Assembly: GCA_025917655.1 (NCBI GenBank)
Contig: CP084610.1
Coordinates: 1,364,001 to 1,428,000 of the forward strand
Direction: 5' to 3'
DNA: 64,000 nucleotides
Source of the DNA: Chlorella sorokiniana
Taxonomy: Eukaryota > Chlorophyta > Trebouxiophyceae > Chlorellales > Chlorellaceae
Under the pieces are notes generated by a model that was given only the letters and a program-made list of their open reading frames with translations, was not told the DNA's origin and did no database searches. Shown here in pieces: positions 1 to 16,477 of the stretch. Position 1 is the first letter of the stretch; every line of letters begins with the position of its first letter. A program made the position numbers and the translations under genes.

Positions 1-365
1 GATGGTATCACTTTCTGGGGGTCACCTCTATCTCCTCTTCTTTGCTTGAAGGCTAATGGCTCGCGATGCCAGGCGGCCTGCCCAAGCAGCACCAGCTGTG
101 GAACGACTCCATCAGTGGCGTCTGTGCTGTGGCCGCCGTGCCACGCCATGTGTGTACACGCGTGCGTGTTGTGTTTAGGGGGCTTGGTCACGCAGCGCAG
201 GCACCAACAGGCGCTTGCAGCTCGGCGCCCGCTGTCGACCCTGCCAGTGACGTCAGCCTGGCAGCTGCCATCCGGAGACCCCGGCCACAGAACATGTTCC
301 AATCAGATCCAGGGACGTGGATGACTCCAGGCCTCCACAGCAACAGCACACCTCGCACGCAAGCC
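1..365. other. Non-coding sequence downstream of the methyltransferase-like gene
   Basis: No convincing protein family or RNA is visible on either strand. The stretch lies just beyond the stop codon of the minus-strand methyltransferase-like gene, so it probably holds that gene's 3' UTR plus spacer. Open frames here are of the kind expected by chance in GC-rich DNA. Confidence 0.4.
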
Positions 366-1530
366 CTAAGCGGCCCCCAGCCGCGGCAGGAAGCGTCCCG
401 TCCGCCGCCGCCACGCCTCGTACTCCCTGCCAAAGGCCCGCAGCAGCAGCTGCTCCTCGATCGCCGTGCGCGAGGAGTAGTAGGCAAGGCAGGCAGCCCA
501 GAGGAAGGCGGCCGCGGCGGGGCTGCCAAGGCTGCAGGCAGGAGGTGCGGCAAAACATCCAGCATGGTGGGTGCACCGCCAGGGTGGCAGACTGCCAACC
601 GCCGCCAAGCGGGCTGCGCAGCCCCTCACCTCAGGCAGTGGCCGCTGAAGAGCAGCATGTAGCTTGTGTACAGGGGGTGCTGGATGGCGGCGTAAGGCCC
701 CCAGGTGACCAGGCGGTCGGGGGCCACCAAGCGGTTGAAATCCTGGACAGCACCACCGGGCTCGTGGGCACAGCACAGCTCCTTGCAGCTCCAGTGGGAA
801 GTTAAAACACCAGCCCAGTACGCACCTGGCCCAGCGCGGAAGCCGCAGCGGCGTTGAGCGCCCAGCCTGCCGCCATGAGCGCGTAGCCCAGGGGTGGCAG
901 CAGCCGCTGCGCCATGCCTTGCCAGTGGGGGCCGAGAAGCGCGAGGCTGGCGTCCCACCAGGCGGCGTAATGGCCGGCGGGCACCGCCACAGCGGCAAAC
1001 AGCACCAGCGCAGCCCTGTTGGCGCCAGAGCGCTGCGCATCCCGCGTGCGTGGCGCCAGCGCACCGTGGCGAGCCATGCGGCTCAGGGTGCCGCTGGCAA
1101 AGAAGAGCAGGTAGAGTGCGTAGCTTGCGCCTGCTTTCCGGGCCGACGCGGCGGCTGTGAGCGCGCCGGACAGCTGGGCTGGCAGCAGGATGAGCCCTGC
1201 CAGGGCCACCGACAAAAGCAACACTTGCTGCAGGGCGCGCAGCAGCACCGACGCCGGCCCAGCAGTGTTGCTGCCGATGCTGGGCACCCCCGCAGCGTCG
1301 CAGTCGCTGGCCGACTTTGCGCTTGTTGCGGCAGGTGGCCGTGGTGCCCGCCGCCAGGCTACTGCCGACCATGACGGCCTCTGCCATCGGTCGATCGGCA
1401 TCGTTGGACTTGGAACCGCCATTGATAGCTGCAGGGCGCAGTGCACTTTGCCCGGCTGTGCGGCAAACTCTCCACGTCTAGGAGGAGCGAGACAATGATT
1501 TACGGTAGCCATGACTGCCATCCAATACAT
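366..1530 (-). CDS. Isoprenylcysteine carboxyl methyltransferase-like membrane protein (ICMT/PEMT superfamily)
   Basis: Three exons are visible. The first (about 1530 to 830) encodes a Ser/Ala-rich N-terminus followed by hydrophobic segments. The second (about 790-629) holds the family signature GPYAAIQHPLYTSYMLLF. The third (about 550-366) ends with EEQLLLRAFGREYEAWRRRT, the typical C-terminal EE...FG..Y..Y..RT block. Introns start GTGCGT and GTGAGG. Members of this superfamily use S-adenosylmethionine to methylate prenylated cysteines or lipids in membranes, and the HP and EE motifs are part of the SAM/substrate pocket. The start is uncertain: ATG 1528-1530 is the outermost, ATG 1420-1422 is an alternative giving a plastid-transit-like N-terminus. 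It lies head-to-head with the helicase gene. The substrate cannot be inferred. The superfamily assignment is firm and the exact enzyme is not. Confidence 0.72.
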
Positions 1531-1791
1531 TCGAACACATTACTGATGCAACCACAAACAATTGGGCCCACGACGAGAGGTGGGGCGGCCGAAGTGCCAC
1601 GCACTGCTCGCCTGGCGTTTGCATTTTGAAGAGCGGTCGAGGGCAGGCCTACCCGCTTTCTCGTGCTCAATTGGCACTTCTGTAACCCAGAGACAATGCT
1701 TTGACTCCCGAAAGCTCACAGCGGCAACTTGTTGCTGCCCTGTCACAGCGTAGAACAGTAGGAGCCTTTGCGTCCCCCGTCGGAAGTTGAC
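1531..1791. promoter_or_regulatory. Divergent promoter region between the methyltransferase-like gene and DEAH4
   Basis: About 260 bp separate the start regions of two divergently transcribed genes, so both promoters must lie here or extend into the first exons. No TATA box or known element was recognised. This is inferred from gene layout only. Confidence 0.4.
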
Positions 1792-7768
<5,977 letters not shown>

Positions 7769-8536
7769 CGTGGCTTGGCTATTGTTGCAGCTACTTGTCG
7801 CTTGGATGTGAACCATCATGCTGCTGGGGAGCGTTGAGCGTGGGGCGGGGTTTGTGCTGTGGGGTACCAGGGAGGGTGCCCGCTGGCCTCCCCAGGTTGA
7901 AGAGCAGCACCGAGGTGCGTCCCGGGTGTGCAGCCCTGCCTGGCCTAACCGCCACAGCGGGGTGGGTTGTGCGCTTGGTAACTTGGGACTGCGCAGCGTG
8001 CTGTCGTCTCAATCTCTTGACAGCTGCTGAAAGAGGCATTCAAATCGAAGCGCATGGTCGTCGGCGTGGGTAGGCGGAGCAGTGAGCTGCGGGCTTCACA
8101 CAACTCCAACTCAGTGGCTCCACCGTTCCGGCATGCCTTAGTAGCCATTCAAACAAAAAAATTGCAGCAAGCGTTCCACAGCTGCCCTGTCTGGCGTTCG
8201 GCGGGCGACAGGCAGTCAGGCGGCGGCCACGCCAGCAGCGCTGCCAGCCGACCCTGGCCCCTCTTGTTTGAGCTTCCACACACTGCCGAGGTCAGTCAAG
8301 GTCAGTCCCGACCGGGGTGCGGGCGGGGCGCGCGCCTGTGCAGAGGGGAGGGCGAAAATCTACCGGGGCAGCTCGGTGGAAGCTGGGGGGCTGGAGTGAA
8401 GCCCGGGCTTGATGCAGCCAGCAAGGCCGCTGAACCCACCTGCAGCACCCCAAACTTCTTTAACCATTATTGGTCGACGCCCCACCTGCACCCAAGCTGT
8501 GGGCCCCTTTACAGCTGCCCTCCACTACCCCCAACC
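7769..8536. other. Spacer between DEAH4 and the sugar transporter
   Basis: This holds the helicase 3' UTR and the transporter promoter and 5' UTR; no additional gene was recognised. The stretch is informative because it reappears, diverged, at about 14970-15700 and 22415-23135. That shows the downstream duplications copied genomic DNA rather than a spliced transcript. Confidence 0.6.
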
Positions 8537-11500
8537 ATGGCAGGCGGGGGAGCAGTGCTCACTAGGGCCAGCGTGCTCAACATCTCCGAGTATCATGGCC
8601 ACCTCACCTGGTTTGTGATCATGGTGGCAGCCGTTGCAGCCTCTGGTGGTCTGCTCTTTGGGTGAGCACCTCGGCTCAGTTTGCCCCGCCGCCACGGCCT
8701 GCCAGATTGAAGCAGCTCTTTGTCACCAGCTCTACATTTTGCATGGCAGCCACTGCCAGTGTCGCTTCCGACTGCCCAGCGCCAATCGATGGTCGTTTGG
8801 GCCGCTTGCGCACCCCAGCATGCTGTGGTCCCCTCCGCCGTACATGCTGCCGCCAGGCGCCGCTGCTGGAATCGCCAATGCTCCCCACCCCCTTGCCCTG
8901 CCCCTCCCCTCTGCTGCAGATACGACAACGGCTGCATTGGCGGCGTGCTCGCGTTCGAGGCGTTTGAGAGGAAGGTGAGTGGCCGCCGCCGCCGATGTGC
9001 TGGGCAGTGACTCGCCACCTGGCTTTCCGCTCCTGTCGCCCCGCCGACTCCGTTGTCTTTATTCACCAAGCTGCGCTCCCGCTGCCGGCGCCCATCCCGC
9101 TTTCTTGCAGTTCTTCCCGGATGTCTACGACAAAAAGACGGCCGCTGAGGCCAGCAACACCAACCCCTATTGGTGGGGCAGCCGCTGCCCTGCCGGCCGA
9201 GCTTGTGCCCCCTGTCTCCCGCGGCTTGTTGCTGCATCCTACGCCCACATCCTGCCCCTGCAGCGTGTATGACAACGCAGAGATACAGATCTTCACGTCC
9301 AGCTTCTTCCTGGCCGGCATGTTCAGCTCGCTGTTCGCCGCCAAGGTGGGGGGCCCCACGCCTTGCCGCACCGCCTCGCCCCTCCCCTCCCTCGCACCCT
9401 CCAACAACAACCGTTGCAACCCCGCTGCCCCCCGCCCACAGGTCACCCGATCGTTCGGCCGCAGGGTGCGCGTTGCCTCTGGGCCTGGGAGACGTCACGA
9501 TTGCCCGGATGCACCACGCCGCGCAGCGGCGAGCGCTGGCCTTTTCCACACAGCGCTGGCCTTTTCCACACACGTGGCCCCCTCTCCTGCTGCCTGCCGC
9601 AGCTCACTATGGGCGTTGGCGCCCTGCTCTTCATTGCTGGCGGCCTGGTCAACGGTTTCGCTGTTGACGTGGTGAGTCCGTGGCGTTGGCTTTGCTAGTC
9701 ATCCCGGGCAGCGGCCCCGCACTTCCCTGCATGCCGCACCCCTGCTGCGCCAGCGCAGCCCCCCTCCCCCACACCCTTCTTACCGCTCGCGGGCCCCCCC
9801 CATCCCCCACCCCCCACGCCGCCCGAGCGCAGGCCATGCTAGTGGTGGGCCGCCTGCTGCTGGGCTTCGGCGTGGGCTTCGTCAACCAGGTGGTACCGCT
9901 GTACCTCAGCGAGATGGCACCCTACCAGTACAGAGGTGTGGCGGGCGGCACCGCGGCTGCCTGCTGCCACGCAGCATGCAGCGCCTCCCGGCCGCCACAA
10001 AGCGGACGCCGTTTGCGCCCCCTGCGCAGGCGGCCTCAACGTCTGCTTCCAGCTGTGCATCACCGTCGGCATCCTCATCGCCCAGCTGGTCAACTACGGG
10101 GTGCAGGACTGGGACGACGGGTGAGCACCCGCTGTGCTGGCGACGCTGAGCTGATCCGCCCGTGTGTTGGCGCCCTGCTTCGCACCGCCATCGCTTTCCC
10201 TCCGCCTGCTGCCGCCGCTCGTCGGCACGCGCGCTGGCCCGATCGCCAGCCGCCGGCCCATTTGGCGTGGGTGCGCTCTGCAGCGCGCTCCACCCTGTCG
10301 CCGTCCTGCCGCCGCTCTGCAGCTGGCGCCTGTCGCTGGGCCTGGCCGGTGCGCCGTCTGTGGTGTTGCTGGCGGGAGCCATCCTGCTGCCAGAGTCACC
10401 CAACTATCTGATTGAAAAGTGAGCCTCTTGCACCGTGCTGCCGCTGCGGTTTGCTGCCACAACAACGCCTGGCCTGCCGCCCGCCGCAGGGGCAAGCTGG
10501 ACCAGGGGCGTCGGGTGCTGGAGCGTCTGCGCGGCACGCGGCAGGTGGACGCGGGTGAGCCGCCTCCTGATTTGGCTTGAATTGGCTGCAGCAGCTTGCA
10601 GGCGAGCGTGAGCCAAGCGTGGATGGCCGGGGTTGCACGCAGCCGGCAATGCCGAGACCCGCTCACTCCCCTGCCCCTCCTGCCGCAGAGTACCAGGACA
10701 TCACCGACGCTGTGGAGCTGGGCAAGTCCATCCGCATGCGAGACGTGCGTGGCTGCCCCCTCCCGCCGCCTCGCAAAGCTCTCCCAGCCTCCTGCCGGGC
10801 CGTGCATGCCCCCGCCCAGAGCGGCCGGGGCTGGCATGCCCGCGCACTGGCCCCTCCCCTGCCCCTCCCTCGGTGCTCTGCTCAATCCCAAAGAAACCCT
10901 GCTTGCGCTGCAGAGCTGGCGCTCCCTCTTCTCGCGCCGCTTCCAGCCCCAGCTCTTCACCACCGTGCTCATCAACCTCTTCCAGCAGTTCACGGGTGGG
11001 CGCTCTGCCATTGCAGCCCAGACTGCAGTCCTTGCTTGCGGCGCGTGATGGACTGCCCCAGCCTCCGCTCTGCTTTTGAAGCACGCTGGTGTTGGGCTAT
11101 CCTGCTCAGCGTGCTCACCATACTTTGCTCCGCTGCCTTGTCCCCCAGGAATCAACGCCATCATCTTCTGTGAGTGGCCCTCCCATAATGGATCGTCCAC
11201 CAACTGAGACTGCATTGCGAGGGGCTGGCTTGACTCTGCCGCTGCGCCGCTGCTGCTGATGGCGTCCCGCTTGCCAAGACTGCTGGTGCCCCATTCATAT
11301 GTACTGCAGATGTGCCCGTCCTGTTCTCCTCCTTGGGCACCGGCAAGTGAGCTAGGCCCCTGCCTGCCAGCCCATTTCCACCTGCCGCCGCTGCACATGG
11401 ATGCCTACCCATGGATGCATGTGAGCTTGTCTGCTGTCTGGCCCGGTGCTGAACGTCCCCCTCCCCCGCTGTCCAGGTCTGCCGCGCTGCTCAACACAGT

Positions 11501-13671
11501 GGTCATCGGCTGCGTCAACGTCGGATCCACCTTGGTGTCGGTGCTGTCTGGTGAGCAGCCCCCGGTGGCCTGCAGCAGCGCACGGACAGGGAGCGCAAGC
11601 CTGCACACACGGCGCTGCTGCATGCTTGCTGCAACCATGCGGTCGATTGGCTCCCGGCCGGAATTTTGGGCGGCGGCCCTGGTTCCAGCCTGTCGTCGGC
11701 CTGCTGAGGGCCTTGCTCGCCCGCAGTCGACAAGTTTGGCCGCCGCTTCCTGCTCATCGAGGGCGGCATCCAGTGCTGCATGGCCATGGTGCGCCGCGCC
11801 GCGTGCATGCACAGATCCCCTTCCGCTTGCGCAGAGCTGCACAGGGCCCAGGCGCTCTCACACTCTTTCAGCTCGGCCGAGCTGCTGTCCAGTCCACAGC
11901 AGTCCAGTCCACCGTCCAACGCAGTGCTTGCAAGGATGGCTTATGCCCTGCTGATGCCTGCCACTGCCGTCTAATGCATGGAATTTGTGCCCCTCTGCTT
12001 GGCCCCCTCCCCTCGATGCAGATCACCACCGGCGTTGTGCTAGGAGTGGAGTTCTCGCAGTATAGTGCGCCGCAGCCTGTGGGGTTGGGCCGCCTGAGTT
12101 GTGTTCAGCCTGTGGGTTGGCCGCTCATGGCGGCAACAGCACAGTACTTGCCTCTCATCCAATTGTCGCCCAGTCTCTTGAGTGCCCCGCGGCCGCCGTG
12201 CATCTGCTCTGTCCGCAGGCGGCGCCGAGCTGCCGAAGAACGTCGCCATCGGCGTGCTGGTCGTCATCTGCGTTTTCATCAGCGGCTTTGCCTGGTGAGC
12301 GCGGGCGCCTGCAGCTTGGACAGCGCTGCTTGCCTGCCCCTCCTTGCAGCGTGCATTGCGCCTCCCTGCCACGCCAGAACTGCGCTGCACACGCAGCAAC
12401 GCCCATCCCCTGGCACCGGTGCCTGCCTGCGAAAACCGCGGCGCAGGTCCTGGGGCCCCCTGGGCTGGCTGGTGCCCTCCGAGATCTACACCCTGGAGAC
12501 GCGCGCCGCCGGCACCGCCACCGCCGTGTTTGCCAACTTCCTCTTCACCGTAAGCCCGATCCCCGGCTGCCTGCGGCGGCGTGCGGGCGTGCCGTGTCTG
12601 TGCGCGTCTGTGCCCGGTGGCTTACGGCATCTTGGCGGGCGCTCAGAGTTGCGCTGCTTGCTCAAATCCCCATCCCCTGCTGCATTTCCACCCATGCAGT
12701 TTGTGATTGGCCAGTCCTTCCTGTCGATGCTTTGCGCGTGAGTGTCTGAGTGGTTTAAGGTACCGGTTGTGAAAACCGGCATACTGAAAAAGTATCGGGG
12801 TTCGAATCCTCCTGTTCTTTTTAAAGTAGAAGACTCCTCCTCCATTGATTGCATGTTTTCTTTCTCTTGCAGAATGGTGGGCCCTCTGCCAGCTGGGCGC
12901 AGCCTGGCGCACCGGCGCAGCAGGGCGACCAGTTTGACCTCTTTCGCTTGCTGCATGCGCACTGAGTCCTCACCCTGCTCTGCGCACGTCGCCCCCTGCT
13001 GCAGCGCTATGGCGTCTTCCTCTTCTTCGCCGGCTTTGTGAGTCGCCATGGCAGTGTTTCATCTTTCTGTCACTGCTGTGAAAGAATAAGTGCCCCTGGG
13101 CGGCCTGCTGCTGTCGCTGGCTGCAGCCCTCACGCCAGGTTGTCCCTGCCCAAACCCAAACCCCCATGCACAGCATGGCGACCTGACGGTTGCCTGGATC
13201 CTTGTCAGCGGGTATCCACCATGCGTCCTGCTTCCGCCCCCACCCGCAGCTGGTCATGATGGTGCTGTGGGTCATCTTCTTCCTGCCGGAGACCAAGGGG
13301 TCCCCGTGGAGCGCGTGCAGTCCCTGTTTGCCAAGCACTGGTTCTGGAAGAAGTGAGCCTGCCGGCTGGGCGGGGGGGGGGTGGAACTGACGTGTCCTGC
13401 AGCTGTGCCATGGCTGCGTGGTGCGCTAGTCAGACCAAACATCTCTGGCAGCTGGTAGCGCACGGCCGCGGGTGTCGACTCCTGGCTTGCGAAAACGCTG
13501 CCCTGCAGGTGGATGGGCCCCATTGCGCAGGAGATCCTGGATCAGGAGGCAGCCCGCACCGCCTCCCGCAAGGCCGCCACCCGGGAGGGTGCCGCCGTGG
13601 ACAACGGCGATGCCAGCTACCCCGCCAAGCCCCGCCCAGTGGTCTCCGCAAACTCGTTGCCACCAACGTGA
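8537..13671 (+). CDS. HUP: Hexose/H+ symporter, HUP1-type (MFS sugar porter)
   Basis: Proton-coupled monosaccharide uptake carrier of the plasma membrane with 12 membrane segments. Reading 24 exons gives a protein of about 555 residues that follows Chlorella HUP1 nearly end to end. It starts MAGGGAVLT. It then has [13 protein letters not shown] in TM1, FFPDVYDKK in the first outer loop, [28 protein letters not shown] after TM6, [20 protein letters not shown] in TM7, [23 protein letters not shown] and the PETKG motif before the C-tail. Exons are tiny (24 nt at 9442-9465, 21 nt at 11149-11169, and an inferred 4 nt at 12873-12876). One base appears to be missing in the G run at 13297-13300, inside the PETKG-VPVERV motif. 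Read literally, the C-tail would be replaced by an unrelated short end. The last exon ends TGA 13669-13671. Exons 1-2 are copied at 15.7 and 23.1 kb. Whether it is HUP1, HUP2 or HUP3 cannot be told. Confidence 0.95.
9529..9573. repeat. Two-copy direct repeat in a transporter intron
   Basis: A 20-bp unit, GCGCTGGCCTTTTCCACACA, occurs twice back to back in the intron before transporter exon 6. It looks like a simple replication-slippage duplication. Confidence 0.8.
12741..12825 (+). pseudogene. Relic of an organelle/bacterial-type tRNA-Ser(UGA) inside a transporter intron
   Basis: A class II tRNA outline can be read. There is a D arm with GAGTGGTTTAAGG, an anticodon stem CCGGT/ACCGG around loop TGTGAAA, a long variable arm TACT-GAAA-AGTA, and a T arm with loop TTCGAAT. 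The anticodon position reads TGA, as in tRNA-Ser(UGA). The stem sequence resembles chloroplast or bacterial trnS rather than nuclear tRNA-Ser. It is not a good working tRNA. The base before the anticodon is G, not T; the T stem has a mismatch; and the 5' acceptor strand does not pair with the 3' one, because it merges with the intron donor GTGAGT. It sits in the intron after transporter exon 20 in unusually AT-rich DNA. A fragment of organelle DNA in the nucleus is the likely source. Confidence 0.65.
12873..12876 (+). other. Inferred 4-nt microexon (AATG) of the sugar transporter
   Basis: Exon 20 ends TTTGCGC with phase 2 and the next clear exon (13005) begins CGCTATGGC. Joined directly, the frame is lost. 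Between them a good acceptor (TTTCTCTTGCAG) is followed by AATG and a GTGGGC donor. Including these 4 nt gives L-C-A-M then [10 protein letters not shown], exactly matching the family's [14 protein letters not shown]. Confidence 0.6.
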
Positions 13672-14137
13672 GTGCTGTTCATGTGGGCAGGCTGATGCAG
13701 CTGAAATGTCAGCTTCAAGCCAGGCCCTGTTGCCAGCCAGGCAGGAAATACTGGCAGGTGCACAAACCATTGTTGGCACACTGCGATGGCCAGACCTGCA
13801 AGGCTTCCACAACACACACAACACACCAACATCTTTTGCCCTGGATGAACTTTCAAACGGTACCCAACCCTGCCGTGCATTGTTGCATCTAAGACCAATG
13901 CGAGTTTTCCACACAGCATGCCACTGCTTTGCTGTTTGAACCCCTTGTCCTGATACTGTGCGATTCCATGATGGCCCGCGCTACATCGCCCATACATGTG
14001 CTTGATGTCTGCCACCTGCCTGCCCTTTCAACGTGCCCCGCAGCTCAGCATCGACGGTGATCTGCTTGGTCTGGTTGCTTCGTGTGTAAGGCACCCGACA
14101 TGCATCCATACTGGCAGGGCAAAGCAGGAAGAGAGGT
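13672..14137. other. Spacer after the transporter gene
   Basis: This contains the transporter 3' UTR; no gene was recognised. It is less GC-rich than its surroundings and ends where helicase-derived sequence resumes at about 14138. Confidence 0.5.
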
Positions 14138-14603
14138 GAAGGCATGCCCAACAGCGGCGGTGGCATCCCGCCGACGGCGGGGGCAAGGGCAGTGTGGAAG
14201 CAGCGCAGGCCCGCCCAACAGCTCTGTGACCTGCCCCCATTCTTTTCTCCCAATGCCGCCCGGCCGCAGGCTGAGTTGCTGCAGGACGCGCTGCGCCAGC
14301 TGTACGTGCTCGACGCCATCGACGTCAACGGCCAGATCACGAGGGGACGCCGCGGGGAGCGGCGCTGCCACCGCTGCTGCGTGGTGTGCAGGGGTGTTGG
14401 CGGGGCAGCGCGTGGTGCCAGGCGCTCCCATGATGCTGGGACTGCTGCCGGCTGGGTGTCTGGATGGTGGCAGCATCTCAACACGTGTTATGGTCTTCCC
14501 CGTTGCATGGGTGCATCCAAGGGGCGGGCGATGGCGCTGCTGCCGTTGGACCCCTCCCGGTCGCGGGCGCTGCTAGCAGCAAGGAGCTGCGGTGCCTGCC
14601 GCA
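14138..14603 (+). pseudogene. Partial copy of DEAH4 exons 11-12 with their introns
   Basis: This matches helicase positions of about 5210-5640, including intron sequence. Exon 11 is recognisable (LLQDALRQLYVLDAID, NGQIT), as is exon 12 (GRAMALLPLDPS). The donor after exon 11 is altered, and the rest of the gene is missing upstream and downstream. It cannot encode a helicase. Because introns were copied too, this arose by DNA duplication, not retroposition. Confidence 0.85.
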
Positions 14604-14828
14604 GGTGTGTCTGTGTATTGGGGGAGGCTGCGGTGTGTGGGCGGCTGAGGGAAGAGGCTGCAGGGAGCAAGGCAGACATCTCCTTGTGGTAAACGGTTGT
14701 TCAGGGCGAAGAGATCATCCCAGCCAGCCCAGGCGGCGGGCATGCGTACTGAACCGGCAGCTTGCAGGAAGCCTGCCAGTGGCGGAGGCCAGCCTTCGAG
14801 CGCTCACGCGCTGGCCTGTTTGCTGCAG

Positions 14829-14963
14829 CGGCGGTAAGACGGGGCAGCCGGCCGTCGCGGCAGCGGAGGCCCAGGCAGCACGGCAGGCGGCGCAGGAGCA
14901 GCACGCCTCGGCGGCGGAGCGGCGCAACACGAACGACGCCGCCTCGCCCACAGAAGGCGGGTA
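14829..14963 (+). pseudogene. Copy of the DEAH4 last exon, unit A
   Basis: This follows the tail exon of the helicase (SGGKTGQ, then the Ala-rich stretch to ERRNTNDA) and then departs through a deletion that removes the ARARYLARKKAG part. Its 5' side joins helicase intron 12 directly to the region before exon 18, so exons 13-17 are absent. Confidence 0.85.
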
Positions 14964-15001
14964 GGTCCAAGGGCCGCAGACATCGCTTGGCTATTGCTGC
15001 A

Positions 15002-15702
15002 GCTGCCTGCCGCGTGGATGTGAACCATCATGCTGCTGGGGAGCGTTGAGCGGGGGGCGGGGTTGAGGCGGTGGGGGACCAGGGAGAGTGCCCGCTGGCC
15101 TCCCCAGGCTGAAGAACAGCACCAAGTGCGGTTAGGGCGTGCCGCCCTGCCGGGACTCACCCCACGGCGGGGGTGGGTTGCGCTTGGTTTCATCGGCCTG
15201 GGCAGCGTGCCGTCTTAAAGTCTAGACATCTGCTGAAGACGGACGGCCACTGTCTTGAAGCATGGAAGTTGTACCGGTGGTGGGGGACCGGCGGACCGCG
15301 GGCCTCGACGCCCCCTTTACTTCGTTGATCCATCTTTGCAGCTTGCCTACGTAGCCACTTGAAGATAAACGCAGCAAAGTGTTGCACAGCTGCCATGTCG
15401 GGCATGATGACTGCGGTGCCAGGGTGTTGAGGCATGCCCGCCTCAGCAGCGCTGCCGGCCGACCCTGTCCCCTCCTGTTTGAGCTTCCATTCACCGCCGA
15501 GGTCAGTCGGGACGTGTTGTCGGCGGTAGGCGCCTGTGCTGAGGGGAGGGCGTGGGGGCAGACACGGGCAGGTCGGTGGAAGTTGGGCTGAGGTGGCAGA
15601 ACCGTGCCTCCAAGCAACCGCGGCTGGAGCTGCACGACCCCAAACACCTCTTCACCCAGCACTGGTCGCCGCCCCTGCGTTAGCTGTTGCTGCCCAAGGC
15701 CA
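15002..15702. other. Copied helicase-transporter spacer, unit A
   Basis: This is diverged but alignable with 7775-8535, for example the shared GTGAACCATCATGCTGCTGGGG near its start. It would include whatever transporter promoter lies in the original spacer. No separate gene is seen. Confidence 0.7.
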
Positions 15703-15704
15703 CC

Positions 15705-16150
15705 ATGACGTCAGGCGGGGAGCAGTGCTTGTCTCCGAAGTATCACAACCTTGTGATCATGATGGCAGCTGCGTCAGCTTCTGGTGCTTTGCTCTGCGGG
15801 TGAGCATCTCTGTTTCAGCTTGCGCCGCCGCAACCGCCCGCCAGGATGAAGCAGTCTTTGTCACCAGCGCTGTATGCTGCATCGCTGTCGCTGTCGGTGT
15901 TGCGTCAGGTCGGTGTTGCGTCAGGCCACCCAGGGCCACTGTATACAGCAAGGGTCGTTTGGGGCCCCCTATGCACCCCTTCATGCTGTGGGCCCCTCCA
16001 CCGTAAATGCTGCCGCCAGGCGCCTCCGCTGGAAGCGCGCCGTCGGAAGCATCCTCGCTTTAATATCCTTTGCCCTGCCCGCCCTCTGCTGCAGATACGA
16101 CAACGGCTGCATTGGCGGCGTGCTCGTGTTTGACACGTTTAAGGGAAGGT
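15705..16150 (+). pseudogene. Copy of transporter exons 1-2, unit A
   Basis: An ATG at 15705 opens a shortened exon 1 (VIMMAAASASGALLCG replaces [16 protein letters not shown]). The intron follows, then exon 2 at about 16096 with [17 protein letters not shown]. The donor after exon 2 survives as a GTAAGT, but transporter exon 3 onward is gone. Only the first transmembrane segment would be made. It may be dead, or it may be spliced onto downstream exons. A 16-bp direct repeat (TCGGTGTTGCGTCAGG twice) lies in its intron at 15893-15926. Confidence 0.8.
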
Positions 16151-16337
16151 AAGTGGCCGTCGCCGTCGCCGCAGGCCGCCGTGCTGCACAGTGACTTGCC
16201 ACCAGGCGTGCCATTGTCGTCGCCCAATTGCGTTGGTTTGTATTGGTGGGCCAGCCCCCGCAGCTTGAACACCCGGGAACGTCATGTCAACGCGGATTTT
16301 CGACTGTGCCGCACGCCAGGGTGTACAGTGCAGCGCC

Positions 16338-16477
16338 GCGGCGTACATGCTAGGACTGGACCAGTGCAGGGTGCCTTCTATGATCCGCTGCACATAGTGG
16401 CTGATGGCCACCAGCCACTCTGCGCAGCGGATCATAGACGGCACTCTCCACTGGTCTGCACTTAGCATGCACGCCGC
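16338..16477. repeat. Inverted repeat made of a coding-exon fragment, unit A
   Basis: Two arms of about 70 nt meet near 16408 with almost no spacer; GCGGCGTACATGCTAGGACT pairs with the region ending AGCATGCACGCCGC. Both arms derive from the membrane-family exon encoding SHYAERIGEGTLHWS, one in each orientation. In unit B (23768-23934) the same structure has a longer centre. Confidence 0.8.

Noticed and set aside
10094-11398. 434-codon open frame on the minus strand opposite the sugar transporter
   Set aside because: It is antisense to many well-supported transporter exons and introns. In DNA this GC-rich, long chance frames are common, and no domain was seen.
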